6,575 bases of DNA, from positions 29,911 through 36,485 of the forward strand of contig JABUVA010000009.1 of NCBI GenBank assembly GCA_021442885.1. The letters are read 5' to 3'. Position numbers and translations under genes: made by a program. Positions 1 to 5,698 of the stretch are shown here, piece by piece. Position 1 is the stretch's first letter. Each line of letters starts with the position of its first letter. This stretch comes from Methanobrevibacter sp. (GTDB lineage: Archaea; Methanobacteriota; Methanobacteria; Methanobacteriales; Methanobacteriaceae). The notes below the pieces were generated by a model. It had not been told where the DNA came from. It saw nothing but the letters and a program-made list of their open reading frames with translations, and ran no database searches.

Positions 1-19
1 TCCGCTTCTTCTTTTTCAT
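1..19 (-). CDS. Possible start of a gene running off the left edge (weak)
   Basis: On the minus strand an ATG at 19-17 opens a frame reading M-K-K-K-K-R before the window ends. A T-rich TATA-like stretch (plus-strand 44-53) lies about 29 bases upstream, the distance expected for a nearly leaderless archaeal transcript. There is no Shine-Dalgarno sequence and only six codons are visible, so no product can be named. A second minus-strand frame here reads D-Y-Y-E-K-E-E-A but has no usual start codon before an upstream stop. Either could be chance in such AT-rich DNA. Confidence 0.2.
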
Positions 20-87
20 AATAATCTACATTAATTAAATTGAAATATAAAAATTATAAAATATAATTTTATATTTATATTGACATT

Positions 88-101
88 TTATTATATAATA
101 A
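88..101 (+). promoter_or_regulatory. Candidate TATA box for aroD and the peptidase gene
   Basis: The stretch TTATTATATAATAA is a perfect 14-bp palindrome containing TTATATAA, close to the methanogen TATA consensus. A start site about 25 bases downstream would fall near base 120 and give a leader of roughly 55 bases before the aroD ATG at 177. The rest of 1-176 is AT-rich with no gene or other clear structure. TATA-like strings are common here by chance, so this is the best candidate and not a firm call. Confidence 0.35.
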
Positions 102-176
102 TTTTTGTACAAAATTAAAATTTATGATAATTAAATTAATAAACAATCACCAATATAATAATAATAAGGTTGAAAA

Positions 177-851
177 ATGTATTCCCAAACTAAAATCGCA
201 ATTCCCATATTTCAAAAAAATACAGATGATGTAATAACAATATCTAAAGACTGTATAAAAAAAGGTGCTGATATTTTAGAATTTAGAGTGGATGGTCTTA
301 AAAATCCAAATTTAGAGGATATTAGAAAAGCAATTAATGAGATTAACTTCCCAATGATTATTACAAATAGAATTGATTCTGAAGGTGGCTCTTTTAAAGG
401 TAGTGAAAAAGAAAGAATAGATATTTTAAAAGGATGTGCAGATTTAGTTGAATATGTTGATATTGAATTACAAACTGATGATAAATACATTGAAGAGCTT
501 AAAAATTATAACGCTGATTTAATTGTATCTTATCATGATTTTGAAAAAACCCCTGAACTTGATGAGATTTATTATATTGTTGAGAAAGAAAAAGAGCTTG
601 GAGACATTGCAAAAGTTGCTTTTATGCCTAAGAATCTAGAAGATACTATGAAAATATTAGCTATTCTTTCTCATTATAAAGATACAATAGCTATTTCTAT
701 GAGTGAATTAGGAAGTTATACTCGTGTAATGGCTTCTAAATTTAATTCACCAATAACATTTGCAGCTGGAACAGATGTAACAGCTCCAGGACAGATTGAC
801 ATTGAAACAATGAAAGCATTAATGAACATGGATTTGCCAATTGAACAATAA
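177..851 (+). CDS. aroD: 3-dehydroquinate dehydratase, type I (AroD)
   Basis: This cytosolic enzyme dehydrates 3-dehydroquinate to 3-dehydroshikimate in aromatic amino acid synthesis. At 224 residues it has the usual length of a stand-alone archaeal type I enzyme. The active-site set is visible: EFRVD at 35-39 (Glu35, Arg37), TNR at 63-65 (Arg65), the Glu of EGG at 69, SYHDF at 118-122 with catalytic His120, Schiff-base Lys146 in AKVA, Arg183 in the lid segment G-S-Y-T-R, and Gln206 in the PGQ loop. These match the Glu46/Arg48/Arg82/Glu86/His143/Lys170/Arg213/Gln236 set of the Salmonella enzyme, so it should be active. The ATG follows a weak AAGGTTG ribosome site at 166-172. The peptidase gene begins 9 bases after its stop, so the two are probably co-transcribed. 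In methanogens 3-dehydroquinate comes from the DKFP route, whose genes are not in this window. Confidence 0.96.
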   Translation: MYSQTKIAIPIFQKNTDDVITISKDCIKKGADILEFRVDGLKNPNLEDIRKAINEINFPMIITNRIDSEGGSFKGSEKERIDILKGCADLVEYVDIELQTDDKYIEELKNYNADLIVSYHDFEKTPELDEIYYIVEKEKELGDIAKVAFMPKNLEDTMKILAILSHYKDTIAISMSELGSYTRVMASKFNSPITFAAGTDVTAPGQIDIETMKALMNMDLPIEQ

Positions 852-860
852 TGGTGGAAT

Positions 861-1475
861 ATGAAAAAACTTTCTAAAGCTTTTATTTTAATTATAATTA
901 TAATATTTTTATTAGCAATAGCTAGTGTAGTGTTATTTGATGGATTAGAACCTACATCAGATATTTATATTGAAAATAATACAGTAACTTGTAGCATATT
1001 TCCTTTTTGTGAAAATCAGGGAGAGATAGAAAATAAGATATGTGATTATGTTTTATCTGAACTTAATAATCCTAATTCTAATATTAGTACAATAAAATTG
1101 GGTGTTGAGAAAATAGCTTCAGAATATGGAGTTAATAATCTAAAAGTTAATATTAATTCTGAAATTGGTAAAAATAAAATCCCTATAACATATACAGTTG
1201 ATGGAGAATCAATGGTTCCAACATTACAAAATGGTCAAACTGTTTTAGTTGAAAAAACAAAAAATATTTCTGTTAATGATATTGTTGTTGCTAAAAGTCC
1301 TAAGTATGGAGTTATAATAAAAAGAGTAGACCAAATTAATGGTAATCAAGTTCATTTAATTAGTGATAATAAAAACATTAACTATGAAGAAGTTAATGGA
1401 ACAATTTATGAAACAAAAGGAATTACAACATGGGTAGATGTATCTAACATCTACGGAGTTGCAATATCTTATTAG
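861..1475 (+). CDS. Membrane-anchored S24/S26-family peptidase (signal peptidase I-like)
   Basis: A predicted serine protease of 204 residues. Residues 8-26 are one hydrophobic anchor after a short Lys-rich N-terminus, so the rest should lie outside the membrane. The peptidase core starts late: D-G-E-S-M-V-P-T-L at 114-122 is the signal-peptidase box with nucleophile Ser117. IIKRV at 152-156 supplies the general base Lys154 followed by Arg155, and S-D-N at 168-170 resembles the GDN box. This is the Ser/Lys dyad of bacterial-type (P-type) signal peptidases, whereas the usual archaeal Sec11-type enzyme has His in place of Lys. Residues 27-110 form an extra segment with three cysteines (44, 50, 61), two of them in a C-x5-C spacing. 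The ATG is preceded by a GGTGG ribosome site at 853-857. It may process a limited set of exported proteins; substrates are unknown. Main pre-protein cleavage is presumably done by another enzyme. Confidence 0.75.
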   Translation: MKKLSKAFILIIIIIFLLAIASVVLFDGLEPTSDIYIENNTVTCSIFPFCENQGEIENKICDYVLSELNNPNSNISTIKLGVEKIASEYGVNNLKVNINSEIGKNKIPITYTVDGESMVPTLQNGQTVLVEKTKNISVNDIVVAKSPKYGVIIKRVDQINGNQVHLISDNKNINYEEVNGTIYETKGITTWVDVSNIYGVAISY

Positions 1476-1481
1476 AAATAA

Positions 1482-1513
1482 AAGAAGGTGTTAAATTGCT
1501 TGAACTCCTTCTT
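1482..1513 (-). terminator. Hairpin between convergent genes, probable glnK terminator
   Basis: AAGAAGG (1482-1488) pairs with CCTTCTT (1507-1513). After a T/T mismatch GTT (1490-1492) pairs with AAC (1503-1505), and after an A/G mismatch AA (1494-1495) pairs with TT (1500-1501), closing a TTGC loop. That is 12 pairs with two mismatches. Read on the minus strand, it overlaps the last glnK codons and is followed by a T-rich run (plus-strand A-rich 1473-1483), so it suits termination of amt-glnK better than of the peptidase transcript. Archaeal termination relies mainly on T-tracts, so the role of the stem is inferred. Confidence 0.45.
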
Positions 1514-1829
1514 CACCAGTCCTTATTCTAATTACATTATCTATTGGATAGATAAAGATTTTTCCATCACCAAGGTTACTTGTTTTTGCACCTTTAATAA
1601 TTGCATCAACGATTTTATCTACATCATCATCTTTTACAATGATTTCAATACGAGTTTTTGGTATTAAATCAATACAATAACTTGATCCTCTATAAGTCTC
1701 TTTAGTACCTTGTTGATTTCCTCTTCCTTTTACTTCAGATATATTCATACCCTCACAGCCAATAGCTGTAAGGGAATTTTTTACATCTATAAATTTTTCT
1801 TGTCGAATAATTGCCACTATACTTTTCAT
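1491..1829 (-). CDS. glnK: Nitrogen regulatory protein PII (GlnK)
   Basis: This small trimeric signal protein senses 2-oxoglutarate and ATP/ADP and binds the cytoplasmic face of the Amt channel, closing it when nitrogen is plentiful. Its 112 residues are exactly the usual PII length. The T-loop spans about 36-55 and includes Gln39 (ATP/2-oxoglutarate binding), Tyr46-Arg47 (the Arg that enters the Amt pore in GlnK-Amt complexes) and Tyr51 at the position uridylylated in enteric PII. The B-loop signature T-S-N-L-G-D-G-K-I-F is at 83-92, and the C-terminal I-R-I-R-T-G-E-E is at 100-107. Archaea usually lack the uridylyltransferase, so Tyr51 may be unmodified. It is the second gene of an operon, starting 11 bases after the amt stop. 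Pairing with amt marks it as the Amt partner of the GlnK subgroup. Confidence 0.97.
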   Translation of the reverse strand: MKSIVAIIRQEKFIDVKNSLTAIGCEGMNISEVKGRGNQQGTKETYRGSSYCIDLIPKTRIEIIVKDDDVDKIVDAIIKGAKTSNLGDGKIFIYPIDNVIRIRTGEEGVQAI

Positions 1830-1835
1830 TGAAAA

Positions 1836-1842
1836 CCCTCCT
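1836..1842 (-). promoter_or_regulatory. Strong glnK ribosome-binding site overlapping the amt stop codon
   Basis: Read on the minus strand, AGGAGGG ends six bases before the glnK ATG, and its first two bases are the AG of the amt TAG stop codon (1843-1841). This is the best match to the 16S anti-Shine-Dalgarno in the window and suggests that glnK is translated efficiently, possibly coupled to the end of amt translation. By contrast amt itself has only a weak A/G-rich site. Confidence 0.75.
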
Positions 1843-3058
1843 AGTTAAAGTTATAAGCTGATTCTTCATGAAGATTAGTATCTAAACCAATAATTTCTTC
1901 ATTTTCTTTAACTCTAATACCATCTAATAATTTATCTAATACTTTAGCTATTATATAACTTATTACAAATGCATATATTATTGTTACTAATACACTTATA
2001 ATTTGTATTCCTAATTGTGCTGGGTTTCCATATAACAATCCTGCAGCACCGTTAATAGTTGGTACTGCAAATATTCCGGTAGCTATAGCACCCCATATTC
2101 CAGACATTCCATGTATTCCGAATACATCTAAAGCATCGTCGTAGCCAAGTTTTGGTTTTAAATAGTATATTGCAAAGTATGATACAAATGGAGCAACCAT
2201 ACCAATGATTAATGCACCAGGGATATCTACAAATCCTGCTGCTGGTGTAATTGCTACTAATCCTGATACTCCACCAGATATTGCACCTAATACTGTTGGT
2301 TTACCTACAATAAATGTATCTAATATTGTCCATACTATTAATGCAGTTGCACCAGCCACATTTGTTACTAATATTGCATTAGCTGCAAGACCATTAGCTG
2401 CAAGGCTAGATCCACCATTGAATCCCATCCAGCCTACCCATAAAAGACCTGCGCCTAAAATTGCATAACCTAAATTATGTGGTATTAAGGATATGTCTTT
2501 TCTTTTTCCAAGTACTAAAGCAACTGCAAGTGCAGTGATACCTGAATTAATATGAACTACATTACCTCCTGCAAAATCAAGAGCACCCATAGTCATTAAC
2601 CATCCTCCACCCCATACCCAGTGGGCTATAGGGATGTAGACTATACATGCCCAAATTATAATGAAAATTACCCATGCTTTTGTTTTCATTCTTCCAACTA
2701 TTGCTCCTGAAACAAGAGCTGCAGTTAAACCTGCAAAAGCAAGTTGGAATACAATAAATAGTAATGTTGGTATTGATCCAGTTAAATCATTAATACCTAT
2801 CCCTTTTAAGAATAGATAAGTTGGTTGACCTATAAATCCAAAATAAGATGGGCTACCAAATGAAGCTGAATATCCAAATATTACCCATATTATACTAATA
2901 ATTGCAAATGCAATAAAACATAAAAACATTGTGTTTAGTACATTCTTTCTTTTACTTAATCCTCCGTAGAAAAATGCTACAGCAGGGATACTCATCATTA
3001 TAACTAAAACTGTACATATTAGTACCCATGCTGTGTCACCTGCGCTTAATACATCCAT
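1841..3058 (-). CDS. amt: Ammonium transporter, Amt/MEP/Rh family
   Basis: This integral membrane channel brings ammonium into the cell. It has 405 residues and the normal pattern of about eleven membrane helices, with no separate signal peptide obvious. Diagnostic residues are present: F108 in Q-L-A-F-A-G and F213 in G-W-M-G-F-N-G-G (the Phe gate), W149 in H-W-V-W-G-G-G, D161 and pore H169 in the family signature [14 protein letters not shown]217, and the second pore His H316 in F-G-I-H-G-M-S-G. The C-terminal tail carries [12 protein letters not shown], the conserved cytoplasmic GlnK-docking region. The ATG at 3058 gives the standard N-terminus. The upstream site is only a weak GAGAAAG. It leads an operon with glnK and is probably controlled by the nitrogen operator at 3145-3167. 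Nothing suggests loss of function. Confidence 0.97.
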   Translation of the reverse strand: MDVLSAGDTAWVLICTVLVIMMSIPAVAFFYGGLSKRKNVLNTMFLCFIAFAIISIIWVIFGYSASFGSPSYFGFIGQPTYLFLKGIGINDLTGSIPTLLFIVFQLAFAGLTAALVSGAIVGRMKTKAWVIFIIIWACIVYIPIAHWVWGGGWLMTMGALDFAGGNVVHINSGITALAVALVLGKRKDISLIPHNLGYAILGAGLLWVGWMGFNGGSSLAANGLAANAILVTNVAGATALIVWTILDTFIVGKPTVLGAISGGVSGLVAITPAAGFVDIPGALIIGMVAPFVSYFAIYYLKPKLGYDDALDVFGIHGMSGIWGAIATGIFAVPTINGAAGLLYGNPAQLGIQIISVLVTIIYAFVISYIIAKVLDKLLDGIRVKENEEIIGLDTNLHEESAYNFN

Positions 3059-3104
3059 ATAAATCTTTCTCTATAATTGTTTTTAATAATTTTATAAAAA
3101 TAAA

Positions 3105-3128
3105 CTTGAAATTTTAAATTTTTTCAAG
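3105..3128 (-). promoter_or_regulatory. Hairpin followed by a T-rich stretch in the presumed amt leader
   Basis: CTTGAAA (3105-3111) and TTTCAAG (3122-3128) form a perfect 7-bp inverted repeat around a 10-base loop. On the amt strand the hairpin is followed by T-rich sequence (TTTATTTTTATAAAA), which looks terminator-like, yet it lies between the likely start site near 3146 and the amt ATG at 3058. It could be an attenuator or a leader stem. Alternatively the TTTTTATAAAA string itself may be a second TATA box, which would make this promoter DNA. The stem is AT-rich and chance is not excluded. Confidence 0.3.
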
Positions 3129-3144
3129 ATAAAATACTGGTATA

Positions 3145-3167
3145 CGGAAGTCGGTATCCGTCTTCCG
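3145..3167 (-). promoter_or_regulatory. Compound dyad, candidate NrpR-type nitrogen operator for amt-glnK
   Basis: A 23-bp inverted repeat: CGGAAG (3145-3150) pairs with CTTCCG (3162-3167) and CGG (3152-3154) with CCG (3158-3160), with a T/T mismatch between the arms and a TAT centre. The GC-rich block stands out sharply from the AT-rich surroundings. It contains GGTA-N6-TTCC (3153-3166) and, interleaved, GGAA-N6-ATCC (3146-3159). The known NrpR operators are GGAA-N6-TTCC in Methanococcus and GGTA-N5/6-TACC in Methanosarcina, so both half-site types occur here with the right spacing. It lies between the amt TATA element and the expected start site, the classic place for a repressor. The dyad is directly seen; NrpR as the binder is inference from family knowledge and from the regulated genes. 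Confidence 0.65.
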
Positions 3168-3176
3168 ATATATAAT
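3168..3176 (-). promoter_or_regulatory. Candidate TATA box for amt-glnK
   Basis: The minus strand reads ATTATATAT immediately upstream of the 23-bp dyad. A start site about 25 bases downstream would fall near 3146, inside or at the edge of the operator, giving a leader of about 88 bases. The fit of TATA element, operator and start distance supports this over the other TATA-like strings in the region. Confidence 0.5.
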
Positions 3177-3216
3177 AATTAAACTACATAATATATAAAT
3201 ATTTTGTATGAAAATA

Positions 3217-3268
3217 AAAAATAGCTAAAATCTAGAAAAATTTAAAAAAAAATGTAAAAATAGCTAAA
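3217..3268. repeat. Two copies of a 13-bp direct repeat upstream of the HD gene
   Basis: AAAAATAGCTAAA occurs at 3217-3229 and again at 3256-3268, 39 bases apart, and each copy contains the palindrome TAGCTA. Both lie upstream of the HD-domain gene and of its likely TATA box. They might be binding sites, but the surrounding DNA is so A-rich that chance or slippage cannot be ruled out. Confidence 0.35.
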
Positions 3269-3280
3269 TAAACAAATAAA

Positions 3281-3290
3281 ACATATAAAT
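3281..3290 (+). promoter_or_regulatory. Candidate TATA box for the HD-ubiX-cbiT-mobA operon
   Basis: ACATATAAAT is the best TATA match upstream of the operon and would place a start near 3312, with a leader of about 35 bases. AAATATAATA at 3305-3314 is an alternative and would start transcription near 3335, just before the ribosome site. The choice cannot be made from sequence alone. Confidence 0.3.
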
Positions 3291-3336
3291 TTAATAATAA
3301 ATAAAAATATAATAAGTAATAATAAAATAAAAGTGT

Positions 3337-3343
3337 GTGTGAT
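3337..3343 (+). promoter_or_regulatory. Ribosome-binding site that fixes the HD gene start
   Basis: GTGTGAT, resembling the GGTGAT that pairs with the archaeal 16S 3' end, lies three bases before the ATG at 3347. The in-frame GTG at 3335 would lie essentially on this site and would add only M-C-D-K. The ATG is therefore preferred. Confidence 0.55.
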
Positions 3344-3346
3344 AAA

Positions 3347-4570
3347 ATGGGTGAGAAAAATAAATTTATTAGAGATAGTGTTTACGGAGATATTAACTTT
3401 AATAAATTTGAAATAAGTATAATGGATCAACCACAATTTCAACGTTTAAGAAGAATAAAGCAGTTAGGGTTTATAAGCTTAATATTTCCTGGAGCTAACC
3501 ATACACGGTTTGAACACTCAATAGGAACTATGTATTTAGCATCAAGATTATCAAATGAATTAGAACTTGAAGAAGATGATGTAGGACTTGTAAAAACAGC
3601 TGCATTATTACATGACTTAGGACATGGCCCATTCTCACATGTATCTGAAGGAGTTTTATCTTTCCCTCATGAAGAACTTACAAAACATGTTATAAAAAAC
3701 ACCTCAATTAGAGATGTATTAGAAGAAAAATATGAAATAAATAAAATAATCGAAATCATTAATGGTGAAGGTCAATTTGGACCTATTGTCTCTGGTGAAC
3801 TAGATGTAGATAGAATGGACTATCTTCTAAGAGATTCACACAATACAGGTGTTGCATATGGTGTAATTGATTATGAAAGATTAATTTCAAATTTTAATCT
3901 TGATAAAACATTAACATTAGATTTAAAAGGAGTTCAAGCAGCTGAAGGAGCTTTAGTGTCAAGATACTTTATGTACCCTAGTGTTTATCAACATCACACA
4001 ACTAGAATTGTTAATTCAATGTTTAGAAGAATTCTTAAAAGATTAATTAATGAAAATGAGATTAAAGAAAAAGAAATCTATAAATATGATGATGCTGACA
4101 TGATTAGCTTTTGTAGAAATAGTGATGGGCTTGTAAAAGACATAATGGAAAGATTAGACAATAGAAATTTTTTTAAACGAGCTCATGTTATAAGACTAGA
4201 AAACTTTAAAAATCCTGAAGAAATCTATAAAATCACACAAGAACAACTTAGAAAAGCTGAAGAAGAAATAGCAGAATATTATAATTTTGATAAAGATTAT
4301 GTAATACTTAATATAGCTGAGTATCCTCGTTTTGATGAAATGAAAACACAAGTATCTGTAGATAACAAACTCTACCCTTTAAATGAAATTTCAAATATAA
4401 TAGGTGCTTTAAGTAAAGCTAGATTTAACATTCCAGACATTAGCTTATATGTACCAAAAGAATATAAAGAAAAAATTAAAAAGTTCAAACTTGAAAATTT
4501 CCTAGATTTACCTGAAATTGATAAAAACAAACATCGTGGAGTACATTACGACCAATTAACCTTATTTTAA
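3347..4570 (+). CDS. HD-domain phosphohydrolase (COG1078, dNTPase-like)
   Basis: A cytosolic metal-dependent phosphohydrolase of 407 residues, of the family that includes bacterial dNTP triphosphohydrolases such as Enterococcus EF1143 and, more distantly, SAMHD1. The N-terminal region has F-Q-R-L-R-R-I-K-Q-L-G (31-41), typical of this group. Metal ligands are His57 in R-F-E-H-S, the His89-Asp90 pair in L-L-H-D-L-G-H-G, and Asp155 in E-L-D-V-D-R-M-D-Y-L-L-R-D (151-163). All are present, so catalysis is likely; dNTP is the probable substrate but is not proven. His93 and His98 also match conserved positions. No membrane segment is seen. The ATG at 3347 is chosen over an in-frame GTG at 3335. It heads the operon, with ubiX 12 bases downstream. 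A link to the cofactor genes behind it is not obvious. Confidence 0.88.
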   Translation: MGEKNKFIRDSVYGDINFNKFEISIMDQPQFQRLRRIKQLGFISLIFPGANHTRFEHSIGTMYLASRLSNELELEEDDVGLVKTAALLHDLGHGPFSHVSEGVLSFPHEELTKHVIKNTSIRDVLEEKYEINKIIEIINGEGQFGPIVSGELDVDRMDYLLRDSHNTGVAYGVIDYERLISNFNLDKTLTLDLKGVQAAEGALVSRYFMYPSVYQHHTTRIVNSMFRRILKRLINENEIKEKEIYKYDDADMISFCRNSDGLVKDIMERLDNRNFFKRAHVIRLENFKNPEEIYKITQEQLRKAEEEIAEYYNFDKDYVILNIAEYPRFDEMKTQVSVDNKLYPLNEISNIIGALSKARFNIPDISLYVPKEYKEKIKKFKLENFLDLPEIDKNKHRGVHYDQLTLF

Positions 4571-4582
4571 TGGAGAAAAACT

Positions 4583-5131
4583 ATGATAATTATTGGAATA
4601 ACTGGAGCTAGTGGAGTAATATATGGAATTAGATTATTAAAAGCTCTAAAAGAATTAAACATTGAAACAGGTCTTGTAATAAGTGATGCAGGAAAAACTG
4701 TAATAGATTATGAAGTTACAGAAACTGTTAATGAAATTATAGCTATTGCTGATAATTACTATGAATTTAAAGACTTAACCTCATCAATTAACAGTGGATC
4801 ATTTAAATTTGATGGATTAGTAATTGTACCATGTACTATGAAAACTTTATCATCAATAGCTAATGGATATAGTGATAATACAATTACAAGAGTAGCTGAT
4901 GTAGCTTTAAAAGAACGTAGAAAAACTATAATTGTTCCACGTGAAACACCACTTAGAACAGCACATATTGAAAATATGTTAAATTTATCAAAAGAAGGAG
5001 CTATTATTTTACCTGCAATGCCTGCATTTTATAATAAAGGTGAAACAATAGAAGACCAGGTTGATTTTATTGTTGGTAAAATTTTAGATAGTTTAAAAAT
5101 TAAAAATGAGCTATATAAAAGGTGGGAATAA
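4583..5131 (+). CDS. ubiX: Flavin prenyltransferase (UbiX/Pad1 family)
   Basis: It joins a dimethylallyl group to FMN to make prenylated FMN, the cofactor of UbiD-type decarboxylases. Methanogens make no ubiquinone. In archaea prenyl-FMN is needed by anhydromevalonate phosphate decarboxylase of the archaeal mevalonate route to lipids, and possibly by other UbiD relatives. At 182 residues it is of normal length. Motifs in order: FMN-binding G-A-S-G at 8-11; S-S-I-N-S-G-S at 67-73; V-P-C-T-M-K-T-L-S-S-I-A at 82-93; P-R-E-T-P-L at 119-124 with the phosphate-binding Arg120; P-A-M-P-A-F-Y at 144-150 with Tyr150; and the terminal R-W at 180-181. A TGGAG ribosome site is at 4571-4575. Its stop overlaps the cbiT start by one base (TAATG), suggesting translational coupling. 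No ubiD gene is in the window. Confidence 0.94.
   Translation: MIIIGITGASGVIYGIRLLKALKELNIETGLVISDAGKTVIDYEVTETVNEIIAIADNYYEFKDLTSSINSGSFKFDGLVIVPCTMKTLSSIANGYSDNTITRVADVALKERRKTIIVPRETPLRTAHIENMLNLSKEGAIILPAMPAFYNKGETIEDQVDFIVGKILDSLKIKNELYKRWE
5121..5126 (+). promoter_or_regulatory. Ribosome-binding site that fixes the cbiT start
   Basis: GGTGGG, inside the last codons of ubiX, lies four bases before the ATG at 5131. An in-frame GTG at 5122 would fall within this site and add only M-G-I, so the ATG at 5131, one base into the ubiX stop codon, is the better start. Confidence 0.65.
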
Positions 5132-5694
5132 TGTTAAATGATATGGATTTTATTACAACTTGTGATGTTCCAGGACCTAGTAAAGAAGCTGTAAGAGCTA
5201 TTGTGCTTTATAAAGCTGATGTAAAAGATAGTGATGTTGTTGTAGATGTTGGATGTGGAACTGGAGGATTTACTTGTGAATTTGCACCTATTTCAAAGAA
5301 AATTTATTCAATTGATACAAATCCAGAAGCTATTAAATTAACTGAAAAGAATCTTAAAAAATTTAAAATTGATGGAGATATTACTTTTATTAATGATGAT
5401 GGAGCTAATGCCTTAAAAAGTATTGATAATATTGATGTGGCTATTATTGGTGGAAGTGGTCGTAAGCTTAATGAGATTCTTGAATTAGTTGATACAAAGC
5501 TAAAATCTAAAGGAAGAATTGTAATTACTGCAATATTAGTTGATACAAAAGTTGAGGCTATTAACAAATTAAAAGAATTGGGGTATAATCCTCAAATAAT
5601 GGAAATTAATGTTTCTAAAGGCCGTGTTCTTGATCGTGGCATTATGATGATGGGGGAAAATCCAATAGCTATTATATCTGCTAAAAAGAGATGA
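5131..5694 (+). CDS. cbiT: Cobalt-precorrin-6B C15-methyltransferase, decarboxylating (CbiT)
   Basis: An S-adenosylmethionine-dependent enzyme of the anaerobic cobalamin pathway that methylates C15 and removes the C12 acetate carboxyl to give cobalt-precorrin-8. Its 187 residues match the stand-alone methanogen form (the MT0146 structure). The N-terminus has V-P-G-P-S-K-E-A-V-R at 13-22, characteristic of CbiT/CobL-C. The SAM motif I is V-V-D-V-G-C-G-T-G-G at 37-46, Asp62 ends strand 2 (Y-S-I-D-T-N), and D-V-A-I-I-G-G-S-G lies at 102-110. There is no fused CbiE domain, so CbiE must be encoded elsewhere. Methanogens need the corrinoid for the methyltransferase Mtr. The start overlaps the ubiX stop, and the next gene follows after 4 bases. 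Confidence 0.93.
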   Translation: MLNDMDFITTCDVPGPSKEAVRAIVLYKADVKDSDVVVDVGCGTGGFTCEFAPISKKIYSIDTNPEAIKLTEKNLKKFKIDGDITFINDDGANALKSIDNIDVAIIGGSGRKLNEILELVDTKLKSKGRIVITAILVDTKVEAINKLKELGYNPQIMEINVSKGRVLDRGIMMMGENPIAIISAKKR

Positions 5695-5698
5695 TGGT

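Noticed and set aside
80..99. TTGACA at 80-85 and TATAAT at 94-99, like a bacterial promoter
   Set aside because: The spacer is only 8 bases instead of about 17, and the genes around it are archaeal; the TATA-box reading fits better.
212..490. Open frame on the minus strand inside aroD
   Set aside because: It lies fully opposite a well-supported gene, has no recognisable motif and looks like an antisense shadow.
2205..2468. Open plus-strand frame opposite amt
   Set aside because: Its Ala/Pro/Asn-rich product mirrors the Gly/Ala-rich helices of amt; no ribosome site or family features.
3335..3346. Longer HD protein starting at GTG 3335
   Set aside because: The GTG sits on the ribosome-binding sequence itself, and the ATG at 3347 is better placed behind it.
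3059..3346. Small RNA gene, riboswitch or CRISPR-like repeats in the divergent intergenic region
   Set aside because: Apart from the operator, one short hairpin and one 13-bp repeat pair, the DNA is simple AT-rich sequence without a conserved fold or a spaced repeat array.
3242..3442. Minus-strand frame rich in Phe, Ile and Leu across the HD gene start
   Set aside because: The hydrophobic content comes from AT-rich intergenic DNA, and it overlaps the start of a strong gene on the other strand.
5304..5567. Minus-strand open frame inside cbiT
   Set aside because: Antisense shadow of a clearly conserved gene, with no start signal of its own.
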